Part shown: positions 19,335 through 27,677 of the stretch, in pieces
How positions within the stretch are numbered: position 1 is the stretch's first letter
Layout: the number at the start of each line of letters is the position of its first letter
Assembly (NCBI GenBank): GCA_003168255.1
Contig: PMSU01000100.1
Location: forward strand, 1-64,000
Reading direction: 5' to 3'
DNA length: 64,000 bases
DNA from: Actinomycetota bacterium
Lineage (GTDB): Bacteria; Actinomycetota; Actinomycetes; Streptosporangiales; Streptosporangiaceae
Notes under the pieces: generated by a model
Told to the model about the DNA's origin: nothing
The model's input: only the letters and a program-made list of their open reading frames with translations
The model's database searches: none
Made by a program: the position numbers and the translations under genes

Positions 19335-19700
19335 CGCCGCTCCCTCCCGTAACCGCCGATTCGATCGGCCCTTTGACCTGCCAGACCGGCGACCCAGCCT
19401 GCCAGCCACGCCCCCGATGATGGCGCCTATCCTCCCGCACTTCGGGAGCAGGCCGGGCGTTTTAGCCGTAAAACGCAGGCAGGCCGGGGGTCGCGGGCAC
19501 GCCGAAGCCGGGGGACACCGCGCGCCGGGACCGGGGACGCCGGGCCAGGGCCGGAGCACGCCGGGGCCAGGGCCGGGGGACACCGCGGGCCAGGGCCGGA
19601 GCACGCCGGGGCCAGGGCCGGAGCACGCCGCAGGCCGCCGCAGGCCGCCGCAGGCCGAAAACCAGTGGCGCGGCTGGCCAGGCCGGGCTTTGCTTTACGG
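19335..19700. repeat. GC-rich repeat region between TerB-like and GNAT genes
   Basis: No gene is supported here. The stretch is very GC-rich and repetitive: a 22-base unit GGGCCAGGGCCGGAGCACGCCG occurs at 19542-19563, 19587-19608 and 19608-19629, with partial copies between, and a 10-base unit CAGGCCGCCG is repeated three times after 19630. The repeats create long fortuitous open frames on both strands. The region separates two divergent genes and should hold their promoters. Confidence 0.7.
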
Positions 19701-20735
19701 ATGCGCATTGAGCGTTTTGATCCCACAGCAGACACCGAGAAGATCCGGGCCTGCTACGACCTGTACGCGGCGGGCCACCCGATCGACGACCCCGACGGCC
19801 CGCCGATGTCGCTACCGGGGTTTTCCTGCTGGTTCAGCACAGGCTGGGACTCCAACCCCCGCGAGACCTGGCTGGTCCCTGGCGACGAGGACGGGACCTG
19901 GGCGGGCGCATACCTGCTCGAGGTGCCTGCCAGAGAGAACACGCATCTGGCACGTCTCGTCATTTTCGTCGCGCCTGCCAGGCGGCGGACCGGCCTCGGC
20001 ACGGCGTTGCTGCGGCACGCGGCGGGCCGCGCGGCCGACCTGGGCCGCACCCTGCTGTCCGGCATGACGCGGGAGGGCGCACCCGGCTCCGCCTTCGCCG
20101 CCGCGGTCGGTGCGCGCCCCGGCGTCACCGAGGTCAGGCGCGTGCTTGACCTGGCCGACATCCCCGCCGCACACCTGGGCGCCCTGCGCCACCAGGCCGA
20201 GTCCGCAGCCAAGGGATACTCGCTGGTGTCGTGGCAGGGCCCGTCCCCAGAGGAGTACATAGACCAGGTGGCGGTAGTGGTCAATGCGCTCGCCGACGCG
20301 CCGCACGATCCCGGGGAGGAACCGGAGATCGCGGATGCCGACCGGGTCAGAGACAGCGAGAAGCTGTCTGCCGCGCAGGGGCTGCGCTTCTACACAGTGG
20401 TCGCCCGGCATGACGATACGGGAGAGCTGGCCGGATTTACCCGTCTCGGCGTGGACCAGTTGATACCGGACTGGGGGTTCCAGCAACTGACGGCGGTGAT
20501 CCGCACGCACCGCGGACACCGGCTCGGGCTGCTCGTCAAGGTCGCCATGATGGACCTGCTGGCCGGCGCCGAACCGGGACTGGAACGCATAGTCACCGGG
20601 AACGCCGACGCCAACAGCCACATGATCGCCATCAACGCCGAGCTTGGCTTCCGGGTGCTCGACAAGTGGCCGGGCTGGCAGCTCGACGTGGCACAAGTGG
20701 CCTGCGCGCCCGTAGCCCCACCGCCACCTGCGTGA
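19701..20735 (+). CDS. Tandem GNAT acetyltransferase domain protein
   Basis: 344 residues from the ATG at 19701 (MRIERFDPTADTEKIRACYD); the longer start at 19665 reads into repeats. It has two GNAT-like halves: residues ~1-170 with the acetyl-CoA loop RRRTGLGTALLRHAAGRAAD, and residues ~180-335 with AVIRTHRGHRLGLLVKVAMM and the NADANSHMIAINAELGFRVL ending typical of actinomycete two-domain GNATs. Such proteins acetylate small molecules or proteins and are sometimes called mycothiol-synthase-like, but the substrate is unknown. No clear Shine-Dalgarno is visible. It is convergent with era. Confidence 0.8.
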   Translation: MRIERFDPTADTEKIRACYDLYAAGHPIDDPDGPPMSLPGFSCWFSTGWDSNPRETWLVPGDEDGTWAGAYLLEVPARENTHLARLVIFVAPARRRTGLGTALLRHAAGRAADLGRTLLSGMTREGAPGSAFAAAVGARPGVTEVRRVLDLADIPAAHLGALRHQAESAAKGYSLVSWQGPSPEEYIDQVAVVVNALADAPHDPGEEPEIADADRVRDSEKLSAAQGLRFYTVVARHDDTGELAGFTRLGVDQLIPDWGFQQLTAVIRTHRGHRLGLLVKVAMMDLLAGAEPGLERIVTGNADANSHMIAINAELGFRVLDKWPGWQLDVAQVACAPVAPPPPA

Positions 20736-20780
20736 TCACGAAGACTTAGTACGCGAGCACAGCACAGAGTCTTCGCGATC
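20734..20780. terminator. Inverted repeat between convergent genes
   Basis: GATCACGAAGACT (20734-20746) and AGTCTTCGCGATC (20768-20780) are complementary except for one position, forming a 13-base stem with a 21-base loop, exactly between the convergent stops of the GNAT gene and era. It is a plausible bidirectional transcription stop, although no T-run follows. Confidence 0.5.
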
Positions 20781-20787
20781 AAGGTGC

Positions 20788-21696
20788 TCAGTCGTAGAAG
20801 CCCAGGCGGCGCAGCTGCTTGGGGTCTCGCTGCCAGTCTTTAGCGATCTTTATGTGCAGGTCGAGATAGACCCTGGTACCGAGCAGCGCCTCGATCCGGT
20901 GCCGTGCGGTGGTGCCGACCTCCTTGAGCCGTGCCCCCTTCGCGCCGATGACGATCGCCTTCTGGCTGGGCCGCTCCAGGTACATCAGCGCGTGAATGTC
21001 GGTGAGATCCTCGCGGCCGGGCCGGGGTCCCATCTCCTCCACCACGACTGCGATGGAGTGCGGCAGCTCATCCCGGACGCCCTCAAGCGCAGCCTCGCGG
21101 ATGAGCTCGGCGACCATCACCATTTCGGGCTCGTCGGTGAGCTCGCCATCCAGGTACAGCGGCCGGCCCTCGGGCAGCCTGGCGACCAGGACGTCCGCCA
21201 GCACATCAAGCTGGAATCGGGACTGTGCGGATACCGGCACGATGTCTGCCCAGTCCCCCAGTCCCGCGACAGCGGTCAGCTGCGCGGCTACCTGTTCCCT
21301 GGACGCCTGGTCGGTCATGGTGATGATGGCCACGACCGGCGTGTCGCGCAGGCCGGCCAGCTCACGGGCCAGGTACTTGTCGCCCGGCCCGACCGGCTGC
21401 GCCGCGGGGATGCAGAAGCCGATCACATCGACTTCGGTGAGCGCCGACCTTGCCAGGCTGTCAAGACGCTCGCCGAGCAGCGTCCGCGGCCGGTGCAGCC
21501 CGGGCGTGTCTACGATGACGAGCTGAGCGTCAGGGCGATGCAGGATTCCCCTGATCACCCGCCTGGTCGTCTGCGGGCGGCTGCTCGTGATGGCCACCTT
21601 GGCGCCGACCAGCGCGTTCATCAGAGTCGACTTACCGACGTTAGGCCTGCCCGCGAAGCAGGCAAACCCCGACCTGAAGCTTGTCTGTGCTGGCAT
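20788..21696 (-). CDS. era: GTPase Era
   Basis: 302 residues from the ATG at 21696 (MPAQTSFRSGFACFAGRPNV), the usual length for Era. G1 GRPNVGKST, G2 TTR in SSRPQTTRRVIRG, G3 DTPG, and G5-like VSAQ are visible; the G4 position reads TMTD. The C-terminal KH domain is typical (VEEMGPRPG, KAIVIGAKGARLKEVGTTAR, and IKIAKDWQRDPKQLRRLGF at the end). Era binds the 3' end of 16S rRNA and assists 30S maturation. Confidence 0.95.
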   Translation of the reverse strand: MPAQTSFRSGFACFAGRPNVGKSTLMNALVGAKVAITSSRPQTTRRVIRGILHRPDAQLVIVDTPGLHRPRTLLGERLDSLARSALTEVDVIGFCIPAAQPVGPGDKYLARELAGLRDTPVVAIITMTDQASREQVAAQLTAVAGLGDWADIVPVSAQSRFQLDVLADVLVARLPEGRPLYLDGELTDEPEMVMVAELIREAALEGVRDELPHSIAVVVEEMGPRPGREDLTDIHALMYLERPSQKAIVIGAKGARLKEVGTTARHRIEALLGTRVYLDLHIKIAKDWQRDPKQLRRLGFYD

Positions 21697-21748
21697 CTGA
21701 AGTGAGCTCACCCTCGTGATTGTCCCGCGTTTCACGGGCTGGGCGAGG

Positions 21749-22279
21749 CTACCAGACATCACCATCGCGCCAGTCGCAGGTCAGCTCACCTGATAGATCC
21801 AGCGGAACCGACAGCGGAAGGACGTAGATCCAGCCCTCTTCTTCTTTCGTGCGCATGACGCCGTCGGGCGTGAGCGCCGAGCACTGCCCGCGCCACGGCT
21901 GCCAGCCACGCGCCGCATAGAAGGCCGCAGCCTCCTGCGTTGAGCCGAGCGCACCCAGGTCGTAAGCGCGGCGGGTGACCCGCTCCAGCGCGTCCATCAT
22001 GGCCGTACCGTGCCCGCGTCCGCGCTGGTCCGCGCGCACCCCGACCCCCTCTACATAGCCGGCCCGCAGTGCGCGCCCGCCGTGCATCAGCCGCCGCTGT
22101 ATCACCGACGCATGTCCGATCAGCTCGCCGCCCTCCCACACCAGGGCGTGAATCCCGCCGAGCGAGTGCTCCCAGTCATGGTCGGTCATGTCATCGAAAA
22201 CGTCGTAGAGAAGCGCCCGCCCAGCGTTGAGGACTTCGGCATCCAGGTCGGCGGTATGGGCAGTCTGCAGTTCAGCCAC
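21749..22279 (-). CDS. Aminoglycoside 2'-N-acetyltransferase family (AAC(2')-I-like) GNAT
   Basis: 176 residues from the GTG at 22279 (an ATG at 22318 is possible). The sequence follows the mycobacterial AAC(2')-I pattern closely: HTADLD near the start, DDMTDHDWEHSLGGIHALVW, GHASVIQRRLMHGGRALRAG, YVEGVGVRADQRGRGHGTAM with the acetyl-CoA loop, YAARGWQPWRGQ, and the C-terminal SGELTCDWRDGDVW. Known AAC(2')-I enzymes acetylate the 2'-amino group of aminoglycosides. Whether this one does so, or has a housekeeping substrate, cannot be told. It sits 52 bases upstream of era in the same direction. Confidence 0.85.
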   Translation of the reverse strand: MAELQTAHTADLDAEVLNAGRALLYDVFDDMTDHDWEHSLGGIHALVWEGGELIGHASVIQRRLMHGGRALRAGYVEGVGVRADQRGRGHGTAMMDALERVTRRAYDLGALGSTQEAAAFYAARGWQPWRGQCSALTPDGVMRTKEEEGWIYVLPLSVPLDLSGELTCDWRDGDVW

Positions 22280-22378
22280 GGCCCTATTCTCGACGCCCGC
22301 CGGCGCCACACGCGACACGATTTACCCGCGCAGACGCGCGGAGGGCAGGCGGACACCAGGAAAGCACGCGGCGCGGGA

Positions 22379-22492
22379 GAAGCAGGCGGACGCGTGAGAA
22401 GCAGGCGGACGCGAGAGAAGCAGGCGGACGCGAGAGAAGCAGGCGGACGCGAGAGAAGCAGGCGGGCGCGAGAGAAGCAGGCGGACACCGGG
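22379..22492. repeat. Six-copy 19-bp tandem repeat
   Basis: Six head-to-tail copies of GAAGCAGGCGGACGCGAGA start at 22379, 22398, 22417, 22436, 22455 and 22474 with one or two base differences; degenerate copies (GGCAGGCGGACACCAGGAAA) flank them. The array fills the space between the AAC(2')-like gene and the cytidine-deaminase-like gene. Because 19 is not a multiple of three it cannot be a coding repeat. Confidence 0.85.
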
Positions 22493-22528
22493 AAAGCACG
22501 CGGACACGGGGAGGTAGCGGCCTGGCGG

Positions 22529-22876
22529 TCAGATGGGAAAGGTGGCGCGCAGGGCGCCGTCGGGCGCGACGTGGAACACCGTGATCCCCTGGCCAAGATC
22601 ACGGAGCATCGCCATATCAGCGGGATCGGGCTGGTCCGCCTCGCTGACCACTGCGGCGGCCTCCAGGCTGGTCGCACCGCTGGACACGGCCATGGCGACC
22701 GCCAGGCGCAGCGCGGAGAGCTGAAGTGAGGGCAGCGCCACGGCAGCGGCCGCATAGGTCCGGCCCGTCTCATCACGGACCGCCGCCCCCTCCGCCGCGG
22801 TCACCCTGGCACGGGCCGACCTGGCCAGGGTGATGATCTTGAGATCTTCCGGGTCAAGGGCTGTTGCCTCGCTCAC
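22529..22876 (-). CDS. Small cytidine deaminase-like protein
   Basis: 115 residues from the GTG at 22876 (VSEATALDPEDLKIITLARS); upstream the frame enters repeat DNA. It resembles the small actinobacterial protein that regularly lies between the CBS-domain protein and era (for example the M. tuberculosis Rv2365c position): a truncated cytidine-deaminase-like fold (RVTAAEGAAVRDETGRTYAA, LSALRLAVAMAVSSGATSLE). The zinc-binding HAE and PCxxC motifs of true deaminases are absent, so it is probably not catalytic. Function unknown. Confidence 0.75.
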   Translation of the reverse strand: MSEATALDPEDLKIITLARSARARVTAAEGAAVRDETGRTYAAAAVALPSLQLSALRLAVAMAVSSGATSLEAAAVVSEADQPDPADMAMLRDLGQGITVFHVAPDGALRATFPI

Positions 22877-22945
22877 GGCAGCGAGTCTAGAGCCCGCCCG
22901 CCAGAGGCGCAGCCGGCCGAAGGCTTTGAGTCCGCAGCGGCCAGC

Positions 22946-23156
22946 CCGGGTGCCGAGCCAATGTCGTCGATGTGGCAGCACCCACCACCGGTGGGAGGCT
23001 ACGCCACTTCGATCACCTCGACACCGGCACCGAGTCCACAGCGGGCCAGCCCCCGGTGCCGAGCCAATGTCGTCGATGTGGCAGCACCCACCACCGGTGG
23101 GAGGCTACGCCACTTCGATCACCTCGACACCGGCACCGAGTCCACAGCGGGCCAGG
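22946..23156. repeat. Two ~103-bp direct repeats each carrying an imperfect 46-bp palindrome
   Basis: A block beginning GGTGCCGAGCCAATGTCG is duplicated almost perfectly with a period of 106 bases. Each copy contains an imperfect palindrome centred on CCACCGGTGG (22967-23012 and 23073-23118) and ends in a CACCGAGTCCACAGCGGGCC unit. The palindrome is the same family as the perfect one at 45602-45647. The tail AGTCCRCAGCGGGCCAGG is reiterated three more times up to the end of the CBS gene (about 23220). No gene is supported in 22877-23220. Confidence 0.8.
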
Positions 23157-23220
23157 CCAGCAGTCCGCAGCGGGCCAGGCCAGCAGTCCACAGCGGGCCA
23201 GGCGTCGAGTCCGCAGCGGG

Positions 23221-24663
23221 TTAGGCCGGGCTGCTGGAAGTCCCTCCGGTCTGGTGAGCGTCCTGGGACTCGTTGGCCCCTTCGGCCCCGTTGATTCGCT
23301 CTGCCGCTTCGTCCACGCCTGCCCGTTCGGCAAAATCGGCATTTTCGGCTCGATCGGGCCGCTCTGATCGCTCCGGCCGCTCGGATCGGGCCGGGGCAGG
23401 GCCGAGGCGCTCTACCAGGACCGTGCCGATCCGGTTCCGCCGGCCTTCCAGGTTTTCGGCGGTCAGCCGGAGCCCGGCTACGGTGGCGACCGATCCCGCG
23501 ATCGGGACCCGGCCTAGCGCCTGGGCTAGCAGCCCGCCGACCGTCTCCACGTCCTCGGCCTCGATGGTGACGCCGAACAGCCCGGCCAGTTCGTCAACGG
23601 AGAGGCGTGAAGTGACCCGCGCGGTACCGGGAGTCAGCCATTCCACCGTCGGCTGCTCCTGGTCATACTCGTCCGCGATCTCGCCGACGATCTCCTCGAG
23701 GATGTCCTCAATGGTCGCCAGCCCCGCCGTGCCGCCGTACTCGTCGATGACGATCGCGACATGGGACTGCCGTGCTTGCATCTCCCTGAGCAGCTCGTCG
23801 ATGGGCTTGCTGTCTGGCACGTAGGTGGCCGGGCGCATGATCGACTCCACCTTCTCGACCGACTCGCCGTCGTGGTACTCGTGGCCGCGGGCCACGATGT
23901 CCTTGAGATAAGCGACGCCGATCACGTCGTCTTCGTTCTCGCCCACCACCGGTATCCGGGAGAAGCCGCTGCGCAGGGCCAGCGACAGTGCCTGGCGCAG
24001 CGTCTTGCCCCGCTCAATGAAGACCATGTCGGTGCGCGGGACCATGACTTCGCGGACATGAGTGTCGCCAAGCTCGAAGACCGAATGGATCATCTTGCGC
24101 TCGCCCGGCTGGATAACCCTGCGCCGCTCGAGGAGATCCACCAGGCCCCGCAACTCGGCCTCGGATCCGAGCTGGCTGTCGCGGGCCCGGCTACCCGGCG
24201 TAATGACGTTGGCTATCGCGATCGCCAGCCAGGACAGCGGGCCGAGCAGCCGCGACAGCGGGTGCAGCACCGCGGCCGCGGCCAGTGCCACCCGCTCGGT
24301 GTGCCTGCGGCCGAGGGCACGGGGGCCGACCCCGATCACGACGTAGCCGACCACGATCATGACGGCCGCGGCGAGCAGGAACGCGCGCCAGCCGGTACCC
24401 AGCCAGTGCACGAAGGCCACGGTCAGCAGGACGGTAGCGGCGGTCTCCGCGATCATCCGCAGCAGCATCAGCATGTTCAGGTAGCGCGGGCCCTCGGCGA
24501 GCACGGCCTCGACCTGCGCCGGACCGCGCCGGCCGCTCTTGGCTAGCTCCTGCGCTCCTATCCTGGCCGCGCGTGCCAAGGCCACCTCGCCGGTCACGCA
24601 GAGGCCGGCCAGGAACGTTGCCGCTATCGCGGCGGCGATAAGCCATCCCATGGGCGGCCTCAA
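23221..24663 (-). CDS. Hemolysin-family CBS-domain membrane protein (CorC/HlyC type)
   Basis: 480 residues. Three or four N-terminal transmembrane helices (WLIAAAIAATFLAGLCVTGE, ATVLLTVAFVHWL, FLLAAAVMIVVGYVVIGVG) form a CNNM/DUF21-like domain. Two CBS domains follow (VREVMVPRTDMVFIERGKTL and VESIMRPATYVPDSKPIDEL), then a CorC/HlyC C-terminal domain (VIDEYGGTAGLATIEDILEE and SRLSVDELAGLFG). The last ~55 residues are charged, repetitive (SERPERSERPDRAEN) and probably disordered. Members take part in Mg/Co ion transport. Its start overlaps the ybeY stop by four bases. Confidence 0.92.
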   Translation of the reverse strand: MRPPMGWLIAAAIAATFLAGLCVTGEVALARAARIGAQELAKSGRRGPAQVEAVLAEGPRYLNMLMLLRMIAETAATVLLTVAFVHWLGTGWRAFLLAAAVMIVVGYVVIGVGPRALGRRHTERVALAAAAVLHPLSRLLGPLSWLAIAIANVITPGSRARDSQLGSEAELRGLVDLLERRRVIQPGERKMIHSVFELGDTHVREVMVPRTDMVFIERGKTLRQALSLALRSGFSRIPVVGENEDDVIGVAYLKDIVARGHEYHDGESVEKVESIMRPATYVPDSKPIDELLREMQARQSHVAIVIDEYGGTAGLATIEDILEEIVGEIADEYDQEQPTVEWLTPGTARVTSRLSVDELAGLFGVTIEAEDVETVGGLLAQALGRVPIAGSVATVAGLRLTAENLEGRRNRIGTVLVERLGPAPARSERPERSERPDRAENADFAERAGVDEAAERINGAEGANESQDAHQTGGTSSSPA

Positions 24664-25193
24664 CCAGGCCCTTTCTGCCCTTCCGCGTCGATCCGGAGTT
24701 CCTTCGTCGCGCGCCAGGAAGCCAGCAGTTGCTCCTGCAGGCCGAACATGGCGGCATGCTCTTCGGCGTCGCCGTGGTCATAGCCAAGCAGATGCAGCAG
24801 TCCATGCGTGCAGAGCAGCTCAAGCTCGTCCCCGACGGTATGCCGCGCCTCGCGCGCCTGCTCCGCCGCCACCTGCGGGCAGAGCACGACGTCGCCGAGC
24901 AGCGCTGGACTGGGGTCCTGCCCTTCCTGGCCTGTCCTGTCGCCGCGTGCCCCGCTGAGGTGCGGCGGCCCAGGGGGGCGTAGCTCGTCCATGGGAAACG
25001 CCAGGACATCCGCTGGCCCGGGTTCGCCCATCCAGCGCTCGTGCAAGTCGGCCATCACCTTCTCGTCGACCAGCAGCACGGAGAGCTCGGCCAGCGGGTG
25101 TATGTGCAGCTCGCCGAGGACATGACGGGCGATGCCCGCGAGGGCGATCTCATCCACGCTCGTCCCGGACTCGTTGGCGATGTCCACGCTCAC
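24660..25193 (-). CDS. ybeY: Endoribonuclease YbeY
   Basis: 177 residues from a GTG three bases after the phoH stop. The active-site zinc motif HGLLHLLGYDH (His residues about 135, 139, 145) is intact, with HERWMGEPGPADVLAFPMDE before it. Compared with usual YbeY it carries an insertion of about 20 residues, rich in Gly/Arg/Gln (HLSGARGDRTGQEGQDPSP), between LRPPGPP and the GDVVLCPQVA strand. YbeY processes 16S rRNA 3' ends and takes part in ribosome quality control. Part of the phoH-ybeY-CBS operon. Confidence 0.95.
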   Translation of the reverse strand: MSVDIANESGTSVDEIALAGIARHVLGELHIHPLAELSVLLVDEKVMADLHERWMGEPGPADVLAFPMDELRPPGPPHLSGARGDRTGQEGQDPSPALLGDVVLCPQVAAEQAREARHTVGDELELLCTHGLLHLLGYDHGDAEEHAAMFGLQEQLLASWRATKELRIDAEGQKGPG

Positions 25194-25196
25194 CGG

Positions 25197-26246
25197 TCAG
25201 CGACCAGCCCTTCCTGAGCCACGTGACCCGCCGCGCGTCTCCTGCCGGGCGTCATACCTCTCATAGGCATCGACAATGTCGCCGACCAGCCTGTGCCTGA
25301 CCACGTCGTGACTGGTCAGCCGGGCGAAGTGGATGTCGTTAACGCCATCGAGGATGTCCTGGACCTGGTGCAGCCCGCTCTGCTGGCCGTGCGGCAGATC
25401 GACCTGGGTGACGTCGCCGGTCACCACGACCCGCGATCCGAAGCCAAGACGGGTCAGAAACATCTTCATCTGCTCAGCTGAGGTGTTCTGCGCCTCGTCC
25501 AGGATGATGAACGAGTCGTTCAGGGTCCGGCCGCGCATGTAGGCCAGCGGCGCGATCTCGATCGCGCCTGCCGACGTCAGCCGCGGGATTGACTCGGGGT
25601 CGAGCATGTCGTGCAGTGCGTCGTACAGCGGACGCAGGTAGGGATCGATCTTCTCGAACAGGGTGCCGGGCAGGAAGCCGAGCCGCTCCCCCGCCTCCAC
25701 GGCGGGCCTGGTCAGGATGATCCGGTTGACTTCCTTGCTCTGTAGCGCTTTCACTGCCTTCGCCATGGCCAGGTAGGTCTTCCCGGTACCGGCCGGCCCG
25801 ATCGCGAACACGATCGTGTGCTGGTCGATGGCATCGACGTAACGCTTCTGGTTGAGGGTCTTCGGCCGGATGGTCCGGCCGCGGGCGGACAGGATGCCAA
25901 CCGTGAGCACGTCGGCCGGCCGGATGCCTGACTTCCTGCGCAGCATGACGAGGCTGCGCTCGATCGTGTCGGCGGACAGCTCCGTGCCGCTCACGAGCAG
26001 CGCGATGAGCTCCTCGAAGAGCGCGGTGATCAGGGTGTTCTCCGGCGGCTGGCCGGTCACCGTGATCTCGTTGCCCCGGACGTGGATGTCAGCACCGAAG
26101 GCACGCTCGATCACGTGCAAGAGCTCGTCCCCCGAGCCAAGCAAGCTGACCATCGGGTACTCATCGGGAATCACGATCTTTACCTGAGAACGGCCCTCAG
26201 CCAGCGGCTCGGCGCTGCTGCGGTGGTCCGAGGAAGTTTCCGTCAA
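25197..26246 (-). CDS. phoH: PhoH-like ATPase
   Basis: 349 residues starting at a TTG (26246) with AAAGGGGAG only three bases before it; the spacing is tight, so a later start is possible. Residues ~30-110 form a KH-like domain ([21 protein letters not shown]). The PhoH ATPase domain has Walker [12 protein letters not shown], Walker [12 protein letters not shown] with a following [20 protein letters not shown], and [10 protein letters not shown]. PhoH proteins are cytoplasmic ATPases or helicases of uncertain role in RNA metabolism. It is followed without gap by ybeY. Confidence 0.93.
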   Translation of the reverse strand: MTETSSDHRSSAEPLAEGRSQVKIVIPDEYPMVSLLGSGDELLHVIERAFGADIHVRGNEITVTGQPPENTLITALFEELIALLVSGTELSADTIERSLVMLRRKSGIRPADVLTVGILSARGRTIRPKTLNQKRYVDAIDQHTIVFAIGPAGTGKTYLAMAKAVKALQSKEVNRIILTRPAVEAGERLGFLPGTLFEKIDPYLRPLYDALHDMLDPESIPRLTSAGAIEIAPLAYMRGRTLNDSFIILDEAQNTSAEQMKMFLTRLGFGSRVVVTGDVTQVDLPHGQQSGLHQVQDILDGVNDIHFARLTSHDVVRHRLVGDIVDAYERYDARQETRGGSRGSGRAGR

Positions 26247-26431
26247 TTGCTCCCCTTTGGGAGGTCCGGCGTCATCCGCCCCGGGTCAGCAGTGCTCACA
26301 GTCAAGACACCGGTGCAGCGCCCTGGCCGTGCCTGTCGGGCCGGGGACGTCCGCAGGGACGCATCCATATACGTTGCCATGCTATCCGCCGGCGATCACC
26401 GCGACGCTATTGCCGGCATCAGATGGCTGCC

Positions 26432-26776
26432 TCAGCCTGGCGGCCAGCCGAGCGCCCGGCCGCCGAGAACATGCGCGTGCACGTGCCACACCGTCTGCCC
26501 CGCCTGCGATCCGGTGTTGAACACGACGCGGTATCCGGACTCATCGACACCTTCCGCTTCGGCTACCCGCTGCGCCTGGCTGGCCAGTTCATCGAGCAGC
26601 CCGCCCCCAGCCTGGGCAGCCGCGGCCAGGTTCGGATAGTGCTCCCTGGTTATCACGAGCACATGAGTCGGCGCCTGGGGGTTGATGTCACGGAACGCGA
26701 GCGTGCGGTCACTCTCCAGTACCCGCGTTGCTGGGATCACACCAGCCACAATCTGGCAGAAAAGGCAGTCGGCCAC
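26432..26776 (-). CDS. HIT family (Hint-like) nucleotide-binding protein
   Basis: 114 residues from a GTG. CLFCQIVAG near the start supplies the two Cys of the zinc-binding HINT type, and HVHAHVLGG is the histidine triad. It should hydrolyse adenosine 5'-phosphoramidates or AMP-lysine type substrates. It lies upstream of phoH, with a 185-base gap that shows no gene. Conserved in this chromosomal neighbourhood in actinobacteria. Confidence 0.92.
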   Translation of the reverse strand: MADCLFCQIVAGVIPATRVLESDRTLAFRDINPQAPTHVLVITREHYPNLAAAAQAGGGLLDELASQAQRVAEAEGVDESGYRVVFNTGSQAGQTVWHVHAHVLGGRALGWPPG

Positions 26777-27013
26777 AGAAGAGATCTTAACGTGCGGGCC
26801 GTGCGGGGATATTGTTTACCTAGCGTGGCCCCCGCCGCTCCGGCACCGCGTGCGCTAACCAGGCGCATGCGCACCTCGCGAGGTGTAAAACCACCCGCGA
26901 ACGTGCTCGGTACATAGGCCGGGGCGGCCGCAGATGGCGGACTCTCCAGGGGTGGGTTGTGGGTGCAGAGGGTTGGGGCTGGCCGCAGGCGCGGCACGTG
27001 GCGGAGGAAATTT

Positions 27014-27604
27014 ATGCCCGCCGGTGAACCAGACGCAGTGTCTGCGCGTCCAACCCACGTGATCGAGACTCTAGTTGCGGCGGATGCCGCCCTGGGCTCG
27101 ATCCCGGTCGAGTGGGACGCGGACCGCGCGGTAACAGCGCTTTACGGCACGCACTACCGCGCACTGGTGCGCTTGGCAGCCCTGCTCGTCCGTGATGTGG
27201 CTACAGCAGAAGAGGTGGTACAGGACTCATTCATCGCCATGCATGCTTCGTGGCGCCGGCTGCGCGACACCGACAAGGCACTCTCGTACCTGCGCCAGTC
27301 GGTGGTGAACAGGTCACGATCGGTGCTGCGGCACCGGGTGGTCATGGACAAGAACGCGCCGAAGCCCCCGCCGGAGGTGGCAAGCGCCGAGCAGGGAGCC
27401 ATTACCGCGCTCGAGCGCACCGCGGTGGTGTCCGCGCTGCGCAAGCTGCCGGTGAGGCAGCGTGAGGCGCTCGTACTGCGGTACTACGCGGATCTGTCGG
27501 AAGCGCAGATCGCGTCCACCATGGGAATCAGCAGGGGCGCGGTGAAGAGCCACACGGCGCGCGGCATGTCCTCCCTGCGGACTGTCCTTGAAGTGGAGTT
27601 TTGA
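27014..27604 (+). CDS. ECF RNA polymerase sigma factor
   Basis: 196 residues from the ATG at 27014, chosen for the GGAGGAAATTT just before it; the upstream ATG at 26957 is not needed. Region 2 (VTALYGTHYRALVRLAALLV, AEEVVQDSFIAMHASWRRL, SYLRQSVVNRSRSVLRHR) and region 4 (LRKLPVRQREALVLRYYADL, SEAQIASTMGISRGAVKSHT) are complete. It is related to, but clearly distinct from, the sigma gene at 5722. A membrane partner follows after 73 bases. The pair interrupts the usual rsmE-HIT neighbourhood. Confidence 0.92.
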   Translation: MPAGEPDAVSARPTHVIETLVAADAALGSIPVEWDADRAVTALYGTHYRALVRLAALLVRDVATAEEVVQDSFIAMHASWRRLRDTDKALSYLRQSVVNRSRSVLRHRVVMDKNAPKPPPEVASAEQGAITALERTAVVSALRKLPVRQREALVLRYYADLSEAQIASTMGISRGAVKSHTARGMSSLRTVLEVEF

Positions 27605-27677
27605 CAGCGGTAGCACCGGCTCAACCAGACGAAAGACGCACAACACAGGAACTGACCAGATCGTGGAGCGGTAAAAG

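Noticed and set aside
19324-20067. Long plus-strand frame in the GC-rich repeat region before the GNAT gene
   Set aside because: It is produced by tandem repeats that keep all frames open, has no ribosome site, and overlaps the better supported GNAT gene in another frame.
22186-22776. Minus-strand frame reading Ser/Ala/Cys/Phe/Arg repeats over the 19-bp array
   Set aside because: The repeat period of 19 bases forces the same peptide pattern in shifted frames; no ribosome site or family pattern.
22379-23220. CRISPR array in the repeat-rich stretches
   Set aside because: The repeats are direct tandem units without unique spacers, and no cas gene is present.
22830-23367. Plus-strand frames across the palindromic repeats (Pro/Thr/Gly-rich)
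   Set aside because: They simply read the duplicated 106-bp block and the antisense of the CBS gene tail.
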